The notes under the pieces: generated by a model | The model's input: only the letters and a program-made list of their open reading frames with translations | The model's database searches: none | What the model was told of the DNA's origin: nothing | Source: JAEUMG01 sp963805405 | GTDB taxonomy: Bacteria; Pseudomonadota; Alphaproteobacteria; Rhizobiales; Aestuariivirgaceae | Direction: 5' to 3' | Assembly: GCA_963805405.1 (NCBI GenBank) | Contig: CAWDUC010000003.1 | Coordinates: 51,117 to 115,116 of the forward strand | Length of the DNA stretch: 64,000 nt | Shown here: piece by piece, positions 28,001 through 36,774 of the stretch | Position numbering within the stretch: position 1 is the stretch's first letter | Layout of the letters: every line of letters starts with the position of its first letter | Position numbers and translations under genes: made by a program

Positions 28001-28084
28001 GCCCGCCAGGTCGCCGAGGCCTGCGGATGGGAGACTACGCCACGCTACATTCTTCGTGACCGGGACGCCGTCTACGGCGCCCTG
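28001..28084 (+). mobile_element. Integrase-core (rve) transposase fragment
   Basis: One frame over 28 codons reads ARQVAEACGWETTPRYILRD followed by RDAVYG. This is the typical RD.D..YG catalytic-core segment of integrases in the IS481/IS3 type. The frame breaks on both sides. Confidence 0.65.
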
Positions 28085-28161
28085 CCTTGATCAATGGGTG
28101 TATCCTCGACGTGCCGTTCGTCGGCGGAGTACATCATCAATAGGTCCGAATCTGATTTGCG

Positions 28162-28350
28162 ATAGGTGCAGGTCGCAACGCTGTCGTCGTCGAACGGCTA
28201 TGGCGGACCATCAAATACGAGGAGGTCTACTTGCACGCCTATGCCTACGTGCCGGAAGCCTGGGCGGCCGTTGCTCGATAACTGACCATTTACAATGCCA
28301 GACGTCATCATTCATCGCTTGACCGGCAAACCCCGATCAGGCCTAATTCA
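28162..28350 (+). mobile_element. IS3-family OrfB transposase fragment
   Basis: One frame reads VERLWRTIKYEEVYLHAYAY, then an in-frame TAA, then LTIYNARRHHSSLDRQTP. This is the unmistakable C-terminal part of IS3-family OrfB (the ERLWR..KYEE..L motif and the final YN..RPH.SLD..TP). The original element has lost its left part and its inverted repeats. Confidence 0.8.
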
Positions 28351-28958
28351 AGTCGTCGCAGCCAATCGCGGTTGCGACATCACAGCGGCGAAAATCTACC
28401 TCGCATGCCCGCCCAAACTGTTCAGACGAACGCGGCCGCCTCTCATCAGGGTCCACATTCCGAAAGTTACTGATGCCGCAACGTTGCAAGATGCCCAATC
28501 TCGGGTCGCACAAGCATTGGCAAATGGCAAAGTCGATATAGATGGCGCCTCCACACTGATGACCGCGCTTAGGCAATATTGCAAAGACCATGGAAATGCT
28601 CGAAATAGAGAAACGGCTCATCGTGTTGGAAGTACATCTCAAATCCAACAATGTCGGCGGCTAGCACTCGCTGGAATTTCTGACAATCGGATCGCGGCTG
28701 CTTCGTCGGCTTGAAGCGCAGAAGACAACTGTCGCATAGGCGGCAAAGGCATAGTCAGAAAGGATGGAAGTCCCTTGGGAAGAGAGTTGATGATTGGGTT
28801 GTTTGGGTGAGATGGGAAACGGACGAGGAGGCTGGCGGCTCAAATGATGGAAGTTTGCCCGAACTTTTAGTCCGCTTTCACAGTGATCATATATACAGCA
28901 ACCCCGCTCTGACTGCCTAAGAAGCTACAATTGAAAACACGTCCGGTGGGCGACGAGC
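28351..28958. other. Decayed coding stretch after the IS remnants
   Basis: A plus-strand frame at about 28430-28590 reads VTDAATLQDAQSRVAQALAN and then shifts frame near 28590, ending with MEMLEIEKRLIVLEVHLKSN before a TAG near 28662. This looks like the C-terminal part of a small phage- or transposon-associated protein with one frameshift, but I cannot name the family. From 28670 to 28958 I see nothing. Confidence 0.4.
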
Positions 28959-29978
28959 TTAATTGCGTGACGGCAGAGCTTGTTGCTTACAGCCACATGA
29001 TGCCCGAACGATTAAGTCGGTTTGCAGCATTATTCTCTGGCTGCGCGGGCCTGCCTTGCCTGAGATCCGCTCCAGCAATAGCTGTGCGCCGAGACGGCCG
29101 AAGGTCTCCGCCGGCTGGTCGATGACGGTCAGAAATGGCGAAAGGACTGCCAGATGCTCTACATCGTCGAAGCAAACCAGCGCCATGTCCTCGGGTACAG
29201 TCATGCCGCGTTCGCGTAACGCCTGCATTGCGCCGACAACGGTCATGTTGTTGACCGTGAAAATCGCCGTCGGTATCGGGTCGAGTGCCAGTACCTGTTG
29301 GGTAGCACGAAAGCCCCCGATCCGGTCAACTGTGGTGCGGAAGACGAACTCCTCGCGGTAGGGGATTCCCGCTGCATCGAGCGCCTCACGATAGCCGCAC
29401 AGGCGCTCACGGCCAGTCGACGTGTCATCGGCATCAGTCAAATGGGCGATCTCGCGGTGTCCGACGGCAATCAAGTGCTCGACGAGGCGTCGCGCCCCGG
29501 TCGCGCTGTCGCTGACGACGAGGTCGCAGTCGAGATCCGGTAGTGCGCGGTCAAGAAGCACCACCGGAAAATTGCGGCGCAGAAGTGGGAAGACGCTGTG
29601 GCGGGAAAGATCATTCGCCGGCGCCAGCAGCAGACCTTCGACACGATGCGAGATAAGATCCTCGATGTACTCACGCTCCAGTCGGAGATCGCCTTCACTG
29701 TTGCAGAGCAGCACGCGGTAGCCGGCCTTGCGTGCCGTCATCTCCGCGCCACGCACGACGGGCGAGAAAAACGGATTGACTACGTCAGGAACGATCAGGC
29801 CGATAGTTTCGGTTCTCTGCGAGATCAGCCCCCGCGCGACGCGGTTGGGCACATAGTCGAGCGCTTCGATGGCGTCCTCGACCTTCTTCTGCGTATCGGC
29901 GTCGACGTTTTCGCGGCCATTGATCACACGCGAGACCGTCATCGCTGACACGCCCGCCAATTTTCCGACATCTCGCAA
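28959..29978 (-). CDS. LacI family transcriptional regulator
   Basis: A 339-residue repressor with an N-terminal helix-turn-helix (VGKLAGVSAMTVSRVINGRE) and hinge (YVPNRVARGL). A type I periplasmic-binding-protein-like sensor domain follows (TIGLIVPDVVNPFFSPVVRG through VCFDDVEHLAVLSPFLTVID). The only plausible start is TTG at 29978, since no ATG or GTG lies in frame upstream of the DNA-binding helix. Divergent from the sugar transporter operon and most likely its local regulator, with the transported sugar or a derivative as effector. Confidence 0.88.
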   Translation of the reverse strand: MRDVGKLAGVSAMTVSRVINGRENVDADTQKKVEDAIEALDYVPNRVARGLISQRTETIGLIVPDVVNPFFSPVVRGAEMTARKAGYRVLLCNSEGDLRLEREYIEDLISHRVEGLLLAPANDLSRHSVFPLLRRNFPVVLLDRALPDLDCDLVVSDSATGARRLVEHLIAVGHREIAHLTDADDTSTGRERLCGYREALDAAGIPYREEFVFRTTVDRIGGFRATQQVLALDPIPTAIFTVNNMTVVGAMQALRERGMTVPEDMALVCFDDVEHLAVLSPFLTVIDQPAETFGRLGAQLLLERISGKAGPRSQRIMLQTDLIVRASCGCKQQALPSRN

Positions 29979-30000
29979 GGTTACAGGCAGAGGCTTTATC

Positions 30001-30014
30001 CTGTTAGCTAACAG
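30001..30014. promoter_or_regulatory. Perfect 14-bp palindrome, candidate LacI operator
   Basis: CTGTTAGCTAACAG is a perfect even palindrome of the kind bound by LacI-family dimers. It lies 23 bases upstream of the LacI gene start, placed for autoregulation. Confidence 0.6.
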
Positions 30015-30088
30015 ACAATCTCTGTTACATATCTAGCAGAGAAAAGCAAGCCACCAGAAAATTAGCTTGACGCTTAATATTAGGCGTT

Positions 30089-30100
30089 GTTATCGATAAC
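30089..30100. promoter_or_regulatory. Perfect 12-bp palindrome, candidate LacI operator
   Basis: GTTATCGATAAC has the central CG symmetry typical of LacI-family operators. It lies 33 bases upstream of the first sugar-binding protein gene, placed to block its promoter. Confidence 0.65.
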
Positions 30101-30133
30101 GAAACGCCGAAAACAAAAAGTTGGGAGGAAGTC

Positions 30134-31207
30134 ATGCTCAGTCGGAAAATTCTGTTTACGTTCGCGGTCCCCGTGGCAGTTGTCGCAAGTTGCGCATTGT
30201 CGGCGAGCGCGGTGTCCGCACAAGACGCATGTACGCCGGGCAAAACGAAGAAGATCGCCTTCATGCTGAAACAGCAGACGGCGTTTCGTTACCTGAATGC
30301 CGACATTCCCTTCTTCAAGAAGACAGCAGAGGCCGCCGGCTACGAAGTGCTGGTGCAGTCGGCTGAGAACGATGCACAGGCGCAGATCAGCCAGGCCGAG
30401 AACATCATCACCCAGGGTGTCGACGCAATCGTCATCCAGCCGGTCGATTTCAACGTCGCGGCAGGCATCGCCGAGATGGCGACGAAGGCAGGCATTCCGC
30501 TGGCCTCCTATGACGACATGATCCTAGGCGCTGCGCAGAAGGGCTTCATCGGCCGCGATCCAAAGGATGGTGGCGCAGAGGCTGCGAAGGCTGTAGTCGC
30601 GAAGGCGCCGAAGGGAAATTATGTTCTGATTGGCGGCGATGCCGGGCAGACCGGCTCGACGCTGATGCAGGAGGGCTATCATGTGACCCTCGATCCGCTG
30701 GTTGCCAGGGGCGATATCAAGATCGTCATGGACCAGTTCACCCCAGGCTGGAAGACGGAGCCGGCGCAGGCGAATGCGGAGAACGCGCTCACCGCCAATA
30801 ACAACGATGTGCAGGCCTTCCTCGTTTCTTATGACGGCATGTCGCTCGGCGTACTGCAGGCTATCGAGGCAGCCAACATTGAGCCCGGAAAAATTCTCGT
30901 CACCGGCCAGGACATGGAAATGTCCGCTGCACAGGCGATCGTCGAAGGCCGCCAGTTCGGCAGCTTGTGGCCGGCGCCGGACGAAATGGCGATTGCCGGC
31001 GCGAACGCCGCGATCGCGATGGCCGAATGCAAGGACATCGGCGCGACAACGACGGCCGATAACGGCGCGGGTCAGATCCCTTGGGTGAAGACGCCGATCT
31101 ACCTGGTCAACCAGGAGCAGATGCCGGACTTCGTCTGCAAGCATCAGTTCTGGCTGAACATCGACGAAGTCTACAAAAACGTGCCGGACAAGAAGCCGGC
31201 CTGCTGA
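30134..31207 (+). CDS. Sugar ABC transporter substrate-binding protein, first copy
   Basis: Periplasmic sugar-binding protein of the ribose/xylose (type I) class, 357 residues. The signal peptide ends near VSAQ. The mature protein starts with a conserved CTPGKTKKIAFMLKQQTAFR. The domain-typical QSAENDAQAQISQAENIIT and QGVDAIVIQPVDFN segments follow. GGGAGGAAG before the ATG is a strong ribosome-binding site. A second, clearly related copy follows 145 bases downstream. Xylose or another pentose is a guess from the family only. Confidence 0.9.
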   Translation: MLSRKILFTFAVPVAVVASCALSASAVSAQDACTPGKTKKIAFMLKQQTAFRYLNADIPFFKKTAEAAGYEVLVQSAENDAQAQISQAENIITQGVDAIVIQPVDFNVAAGIAEMATKAGIPLASYDDMILGAAQKGFIGRDPKDGGAEAAKAVVAKAPKGNYVLIGGDAGQTGSTLMQEGYHVTLDPLVARGDIKIVMDQFTPGWKTEPAQANAENALTANNNDVQAFLVSYDGMSLGVLQAIEAANIEPGKILVTGQDMEMSAAQAIVEGRQFGSLWPAPDEMAIAGANAAIAMAECKDIGATTTADNGAGQIPWVKTPIYLVNQEQMPDFVCKHQFWLNIDEVYKNVPDKKPAC

Positions 31208-31352
31208 CGCGACGGACCATTGACGGACGCTGGGCAAGGATTCCGGCGTACGGATTCCTGCTCCGATGCGGCAGTTCACTGTCGGCTCGGTGACGCATCA
31301 ATTGACGAACAACCATAACGCTGGCCTTGCGCCGGACAGGGAGGATTTTGTC

Positions 31353-32441
31353 ATGAGCATCGTCGAGAACACATCGTTGAACGCAAGATCACGGCTTGCA
31401 ATTGTCACCGCTGCGGCACTGCTGAGCACTGCATGGATTGCGCCAGCCTTCGCTGCGGAGTGCACGCCCGGCAAGACCAAGAAAATCGCCTTCATGATGA
31501 AGCAGCAGACGGCGTTCCGCTATCTGCATGCCGACATGCCGTTCTTCAAGAAGACGGTCGAAGCCGCCGGCTACGAAGTCGTCGTGCAGTCGGCAGAGAA
31601 TGATGCGCAGGTGCAGGTCGGCCAGGCCGAAAACGTCATTACGCAGGGCGTTGATGCGATTGTTATCAATCCGGTCGATTTCAACGTCGCTGCGCAGATC
31701 GCCGAAATGGCCAATGAGGCGAACATTCCGATTGCCTCGTATAACGATCTGATTACTGGCGCTGACCAGAACGCCTATATCGGCCGCGACGCGCGCGAGG
31801 GCGGCCAGATCGCTGCCAAGGCGGTCCTCGCCAAGGTACCCAAGGGCAACTACGCGCTGATCGGCGGCGATTCCGGCCAGACCGGTGCAACCGATATGCA
31901 GGCGGGCTATCACGACGTGATCGATGCGTCGGTCGCCAAGGGCGACATCACCATCGTAATGGATCAACTAGCACCCGGCTGGAAGACCGAACCGGCACAG
32001 GCCTTCGCTGAAAACGCGCTGACCCAGACCAACAATCAGGTCCATGCCTTCCTTGTTTCGTACGATGGTGAGTCCATCGGCGTAATGCAGGCTGTCGAGG
32101 GCGCCGGCCTACCAGCAGGTTCGATCCCGATCACCGGCCAGGACATGGAACTCGCGGCGATGCAGGCGATCGTCGAGGGCAAGATGGACGGCAGCGTGTG
32201 GCCGGCACCCGACGAGATGGGCGTAGCTGCGGGCAAGGTGGCGATCGCGCTTGCCGAATGCAAGCCGATCGAGGCTGCCGACACGATCAACAACGGCGTG
32301 CGTGACATGCCTTGGGTCAAAACACCATTTACTACGTCGACCAGTCGAACATCGCGGACTTCGTCTGCAAGCACGACTACTGGCTCGCCAGCGGATGAGG
32401 TTTATAAGAACGCACCGGACAAGAAGCCCACCTGCCCATGA
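31353..32441 (+). CDS. Sugar ABC transporter substrate-binding protein, second copy with compensated frameshift
   Basis: Tandem paralogue of the preceding gene; most of the 362 residues align without gaps. The ATG at 31353 follows GGGAGG, and the signal peptide ends near AFAA. Residues about 325-347 are Ser/Thr-rich and do not match the paralogue. Reading the other frame there restores IYYVDQSNIADFVCKHDYWL, parallel to IYLVNQEQMPDFVCKHQFWL in copy one. One base is missing near 32326 and one is extra near 32393, so the frame returns in time for DEVYKNAPDKKPTC. The stop overlaps the ATG at 32438 of the ATPase gene. Confidence 0.85.
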   Translation: MSIVENTSLNARSRLAIVTAAALLSTAWIAPAFAAECTPGKTKKIAFMMKQQTAFRYLHADMPFFKKTVEAAGYEVVVQSAENDAQVQVGQAENVITQGVDAIVINPVDFNVAAQIAEMANEANIPIASYNDLITGADQNAYIGRDAREGGQIAAKAVLAKVPKGNYALIGGDSGQTGATDMQAGYHDVIDASVAKGDITIVMDQLAPGWKTEPAQAFAENALTQTNNQVHAFLVSYDGESIGVMQAVEGAGLPAGSIPITGQDMELAAMQAIVEGKMDGSVWPAPDEMGVAAGKVAIALAECKPIEAADTINNGVRDMPWVKTPFTTSTSRTSRTSSASTTTGSPADEVYKNAPDKKPTCP

Positions 32442-33984
32442 CGGCATCGACGGCCATGGCATATGCGAGTGCGCCTGAAAGCGGTTCCCGCTGCTTGAAG
32501 TGCGCTCGCTGACCAAGGTCTTCCCCGGAGTTGTCGCTGTCGACTCGGTCGACTTAGACATCTCTCCCGGGGAGATCGTCGCGCTGCTCGGCCAAAACGG
32601 CGCGGGAAAGTCGACCCTGATCCAGGTGCTTTCGGGCCTCTATCCCTTCGGCAGTTATTCTGGCGACATTGTCTTCAATGGCGCGCCGCTCTATTCGCAT
32701 TCGGTTGCGGAAGCGGAAACGGCCGGCGTGGCGTTTCTGGCGCAGGAGGTTAATGTCGCGCCGGACCTAACCGTTGCGGAAGGACTTTTTCTCAACAACG
32801 AACCATCGCGCCTCGGACTCGTGGATGAACAGCTCCGGCTGGCGCGCGCCAAGACAGCGTTGCAGAATTTCGGGATCGACATCGACCCGATGACGAAGCT
32901 CGGCGATCTGGACCTCGCAACGCAGCAGCTTGTACTCATTGTCCGTGCGCTGTCCAAGAATGCTCGGCTTTTGATCCTCGATGAGCCGACCGCCGCGCTG
33001 ACGGATCGGGAAACGACACGGCTCTTCGAGCGGATGCGGGCGCTGAGCGCGAAAGGCGTCGCGATCATCTTCGTCTCTCACCGACTAGCCGAAGTGTTCG
33101 AGATCTCCGACCGCATCGTCATTATGCGCGATGGTAGGATCAGCGGCGTGTTCCAGACCGCCGAGACAACACGGGATGCGGTCGTCGATGAGATGATCGG
33201 CGCCGCCGTGTCGCACCGCCAGACAAGCCGAAGGGGCTGTGCGGGCGCCTTGGCACTCGAGGCGAAGGACCTTTCGGTGTGCGACGTGGGTGGACGGGAA
33301 CTCGTCAACGGTCTCGACATCTCGGTGCGTCATGGCGAGATTCTCGGGCTGTTCGGTCTCCTCGGTTCGGGCGTGATCGAAGCAACCATGGCGCTGTTCG
33401 GCGCATGGCGTGGCACCGTCTCCGGCGCAATCCGCATTGACGGGGAAATTGCCAACCTAGCTTCGCCGGTGGACGCCACAGCGCTCGGCATTGGGCTCAT
33501 CGCACAAGACCGGCGCGACGGCCTGTCGGGAGAACACACGATCTACGACAATACGATTCTCGCCGATCTGGAGGAATTGAGCCGGCGCGGCTTCATCGAT
33601 GCCGCAATAGCACGCCGCAAGGTGATCGATCTGTTTGACCGGCTGAAGATTAAGGCCGTTGACGTCGACGTGGTCGTCGGTACGCTGAGCGGCGGTAATC
33701 AGCAGAAGGTACAGGTGGCGCGCTGGCTGGCGGCCGGCGTCCGGATCCTGCTGCTGATCGACCCGACACGCGGCGTCGATGTCGGTGCGCGCGCCGAAAT
33801 CAAGCGCATTTGGGCCGAACTCGCCGACGCCGGATGCGCGATCCTGCTTGTCTCGTCCGATGCCGAGGAGATCGTCGAGGTCTGTGACCGCGCCGTCATT
33901 CTTCGAAACGGGCGGGTCGCGGGCACCCTTGATGGTGTGGACCTCAGCGAAGCCCGCTTGTTGAAGCTGGCAGCCGGCATTTGA
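32438..33984 (+). CDS. Sugar ABC transporter ATPase (double domain, RbsA/XylG type), start shifted by an indel
   Basis: Two fused ABC domains energise sugar import. The first has Walker A GQNGAGKST and Walker B ILDEPTAALT. The second has a degenerate Walker A (GLFGLLGSG), normal for this family, and LSGGNQQKVQVARWL. The open frame has no ATG before 32500. The natural start is probably the ATG at 32438, which overlaps the previous stop (ATGA). Its frame joins the ATPase frame (GSPLLEVRSLTKVFPG) if one C is added to the CCC run at 32487-32489. As sequenced, translation could begin only at GTG 32500. Confidence 0.85.
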
Positions 33985-34005
33985 GAACATGAACGAGACA
34001 AAACC

Positions 34006-35199
34006 ATGAACCAGAGGTCCGACACCAGCGCCGCACCCTTGTTAGTGCAATCTCCCATCTCGAGGTTGCTTGCCAATCGTTCGTTGCGCAACTCGACCTT
34101 GCTTCTAGTGCTGGCCGCCATCTGGCTGTTTTTCTATTTCGCCACGAACGGTACCTTTCTCACGCAGCGCAATCTCATTCTCCTCGCATTACAGACCGCG
34201 ATTGTGGCACTGGCCGCGATCAGCGCCGTTATGCTGATCGTGACGCGCAACTTCGATCTCTCGGTGGGTTCCGCCGTGGCGCTGATCGGCGTCGTTGTCG
34301 CCGTGCTGACGGTCAAGATGCAGGTGAATCCAGCGGTCGCCGTGCTCGTTTGCCTTATCATCGGCATGCTGATGGGCGCGTGGCAAGGCTGGTGGGTGAC
34401 GAAGATGAAGGTGTCGTCCTTCATCGTGACGCTGGCAGGCATGCTTTATTTCCGCGGCATATCAATGATCGCCACCAACGGCGCAACGGTCGCTCCGCTG
34501 CCTGCGAGCCTGAAACAGATCGCGACGGGATTCCTGCCTCCGGTATGGTCGATCCTGCTAATCCTCGTCGCCTTCGGCCTATTTACCGCTTTTCGCGCTT
34601 TTGAACTGAAGCGCGGTGTCGACTTGGGCACCGTCAGCAATTTCAAGTCGGCACTGACGCGTTCGCTCTTTCCCGCATTTGTCGCCGCCATTGCGGCCAT
34701 CTGGCTGGCCTCATCGAAAGGTGTACCCTTTCTCATCGTGCTGGTCGCTGTCTGCGCAATCGCTGCGGACATTCTGATGCGCCGGACCCGCTTCGGCGTG
34801 CAAATCTATGCGATCGGCGGCAATCCTGAAGCAGCACGGCTTTCCGGCATCAACGTCGACCGGGTCATCTTCATCAATTTCGTGATCGCAGGTCTTGCCT
34901 ACGGCATCACCGGCGTCGCGCTGACGGCGCGCGTCAGTGGCGCGATCGCCGGCAGCGCGGGGTTGTTCCTCGAGCTCGATGCGATCGCGGCTGCGATTAT
35001 CGGCGGAACGTCGCTCTCCGGTGGGCGCGGGCGCGTCTTCGGCGCGCTTGTTGGCGCTCTGCTGATGGGCAGCCTGAACAACGGGATGAGCCTGATGAAC
35101 GTGCCGACTTTCTATCAGGACACGGCGCGCGGCGTGGTGCTGCTATTGGCGGTCGCGCTCGACCAACTCAGTCGACGTCGGACGGCAACAGTTCGCTAG
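34006..35199 (+). CDS. Sugar ABC transporter permease (XylH/RbsC type)
   Basis: Inner-membrane permease of 397 residues with about ten helices. Family landmarks are NFDLSVGSAVALIGVV (about 83-98), the FIVTLAGMLYFRG segment, and AIGGNPEAARLSGINVDR near 265-282. It starts 21 bases after the ATPase stop, completing a binding protein-binding protein-ATPase-permease set. The length matches XylH (393 in E. coli) better than RbsC (321), which is the only hint towards xylose. Confidence 0.9.
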   Translation: MNQRSDTSAAPLLVQSPISRLLANRSLRNSTLLLVLAAIWLFFYFATNGTFLTQRNLILLALQTAIVALAAISAVMLIVTRNFDLSVGSAVALIGVVVAVLTVKMQVNPAVAVLVCLIIGMLMGAWQGWWVTKMKVSSFIVTLAGMLYFRGISMIATNGATVAPLPASLKQIATGFLPPVWSILLILVAFGLFTAFRAFELKRGVDLGTVSNFKSALTRSLFPAFVAAIAAIWLASSKGVPFLIVLVAVCAIAADILMRRTRFGVQIYAIGGNPEAARLSGINVDRVIFINFVIAGLAYGITGVALTARVSGAIAGSAGLFLELDAIAAAIIGGTSLSGGRGRVFGALVGALLMGSLNNGMSLMNVPTFYQDTARGVVLLLAVALDQLSRRRTATVR

Positions 35200-35232
35200 G
35201 CCCTCACCAAAAACCATCCGAAGGAGAATGTT

Positions 35233-36261
35233 ATGCGGTATGTTCCCGCGATTACCCGTTACGACAAGATGACCTACAACCGCTGTGGTAGGTCGGGCCT
35301 GCAACTGCCGGCTATCTCGCTCGGCCTGTGGCACAATTTCGGCGGCGACACGCCGCACGAGACGAAGCGGGCGATCTGCCAGAAGGCCTTCGACCTCGGC
35401 ATCACGCATTTCGATCTCGCCAACAATTACGGACCACCCGCCGGCTCGGCCGAGACGGCATTCGGCGAGATCCTGCGCGAGGATTTTCAGGGCCTGCGCG
35501 ATGAGTTGATTATCTCGACCAAGGCGGGTTACGACATGTGGCCCGGACCCTATGGAGAATGGGGCAGCCGGAAATATCTCCTCGCAAGCCTTGATCAAAG
35601 CCTTAAGCGCCTCGGCCTCGATTATGTGGACATATTCTACTCACACCGCTTCGACCCCGATACGCCACTCGATGAAACGATGGGGGCCCTTGAATCTGCG
35701 GTGAGACAGGGAAAGGCCCTATACGTCGGCGTTTCGTCCTACAGCGCACGGCGGACCGAAGAAGCAGCCTCTATATTAAGAAATATGCGGGTTCCGGCGA
35801 TTATCCATCAGCCCAGCTACTCGATGCTCAATCGCTGGATCGAAACGGACAAATTACTCGACGGTCTCCACGCGCGGGGAATGGGGTGTATTGCATTTAC
35901 GCCGCTCGCGCAGGGGCTGCTTACGAATAAGTATATTAACGGCATCCCGGAAGCGAGTCGGGCCACGGCCGGCAAATCGCTCCTACCCGAGCACCTTAGT
36001 GAGGCGACGCTAAGCAGAATTCGCGGGCTCAACGAGATTGCCAAGCGGCGAGGTCAAACCTTGGCCCAGATGGCAATTGCTTGGGTTCTGCGCGACCCGC
36101 GGATGACCTCCGCGCTAACGGGTGCAAGCCGGCCCTCGCAACTAGACGACCTTGTCGGCGCACTATCCAATCTTACCTTTGACGACGAAGAACTTTTGCA
36201 AATCGACAAATACGCAATCGATAGCGAGGTAAACCTTTGGACAGCCTCAAGCAGTCACTAA
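35233..36261 (+). CDS. Aldo/keto reductase (YghZ-like, L-glyceraldehyde 3-phosphate reductase type)
   Basis: NADPH-dependent oxidoreductase of 342 residues with the AKR14-type pattern. It shows HFDLANNYGPPAGSAE with the catalytic Asp and Tyr, STKAGYDMWPGPYGEWGSRK, the FYSHRFDPDTPLDETMGAL segment with the catalytic His, and IAFTPLAQGLL. It follows the permease by 33 bases with GGAG upstream, so it belongs to the sugar operon. It may reduce the transported sugar or a breakdown aldehyde. Confidence 0.9.
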   Translation: MRYVPAITRYDKMTYNRCGRSGLQLPAISLGLWHNFGGDTPHETKRAICQKAFDLGITHFDLANNYGPPAGSAETAFGEILREDFQGLRDELIISTKAGYDMWPGPYGEWGSRKYLLASLDQSLKRLGLDYVDIFYSHRFDPDTPLDETMGALESAVRQGKALYVGVSSYSARRTEEAASILRNMRVPAIIHQPSYSMLNRWIETDKLLDGLHARGMGCIAFTPLAQGLLTNKYINGIPEASRATAGKSLLPEHLSEATLSRIRGLNEIAKRRGQTLAQMAIAWVLRDPRMTSALTGASRPSQLDDLVGALSNLTFDDEELLQIDKYAIDSEVNLWTASSSH

Positions 36262-36632
36262 AGCCCACTCCAAATCTGACCGCGTTGGGTCATGTGTGCA
36301 CGGTTCCGTGCTGTCAAGGACTTCTCCATGTCGCAGCGGTGTTCCGGCAAGCTCTTCCCTGACAAGCCCATGAAAGGGGCGAAACGTTAAAGCAGTTGCT
36401 GCTGTCTTCTGAACCCAAGGGTTTTAACCGAAGCACAGTCGAATCCGGCGATGGGATTCGAAACAAGGGAGAATGCACTGCGATCGCAAACGGGAGAGCG
36501 TTGGATCCCAGTTCCTCTCCCTCCGGAGCGAAAACGACCCCGCGCCCGAGCTAGCTCTTCAGTGACGCGGATGGGCGGCCTATGTGGCGGCCTTCTATGT
36601 GGGCCCTAGGCCTATATCGTAATTGCAATTGC

Positions 36633-36727
36633 GTGCGCATGGTGGGCCCTAGCCTAGGCGTGCGCATGGTGGGCCCTATGGTCTGGCATGGTGGGCCCTA
36701 GCCTAGGCGTGCGCATGGTGGGCCCTA
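36633..36727. repeat. Four copies of a short GC-rich repeat
   Basis: The 15-base core GCATGGTGGGCCCTA occurs at about 36637, 36664, 36686 and 36713. Copies one and three are followed by GCCTAGGC, itself an eight-base palindrome, while copies two and four diverge after the core. Three of the four are preceded by GTGC. A degenerate fifth copy (TATGTGGGCCCTAGGCC) lies just upstream near 36596. The spacing (about 27, 22 and 27 bases) and lack of uniform spacers rule out a CRISPR array. Confidence 0.8.
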
Positions 36728-36758
36728 TGATCAATCAATCAATGAGCATGATAGGCAA

Positions 36759-36774
36759 GGCCTAGGCCTAGGCC
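36759..36774. repeat. 16-bp perfect palindrome of CCTAGG units
   Basis: GGCCTAGGCCTAGGCC is fully self-complementary. Further AGGCCTAGGC copies lie at about 36607 and 36809. The dense palindromes suggest a REP-like or recombination-prone element. Confidence 0.7.
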
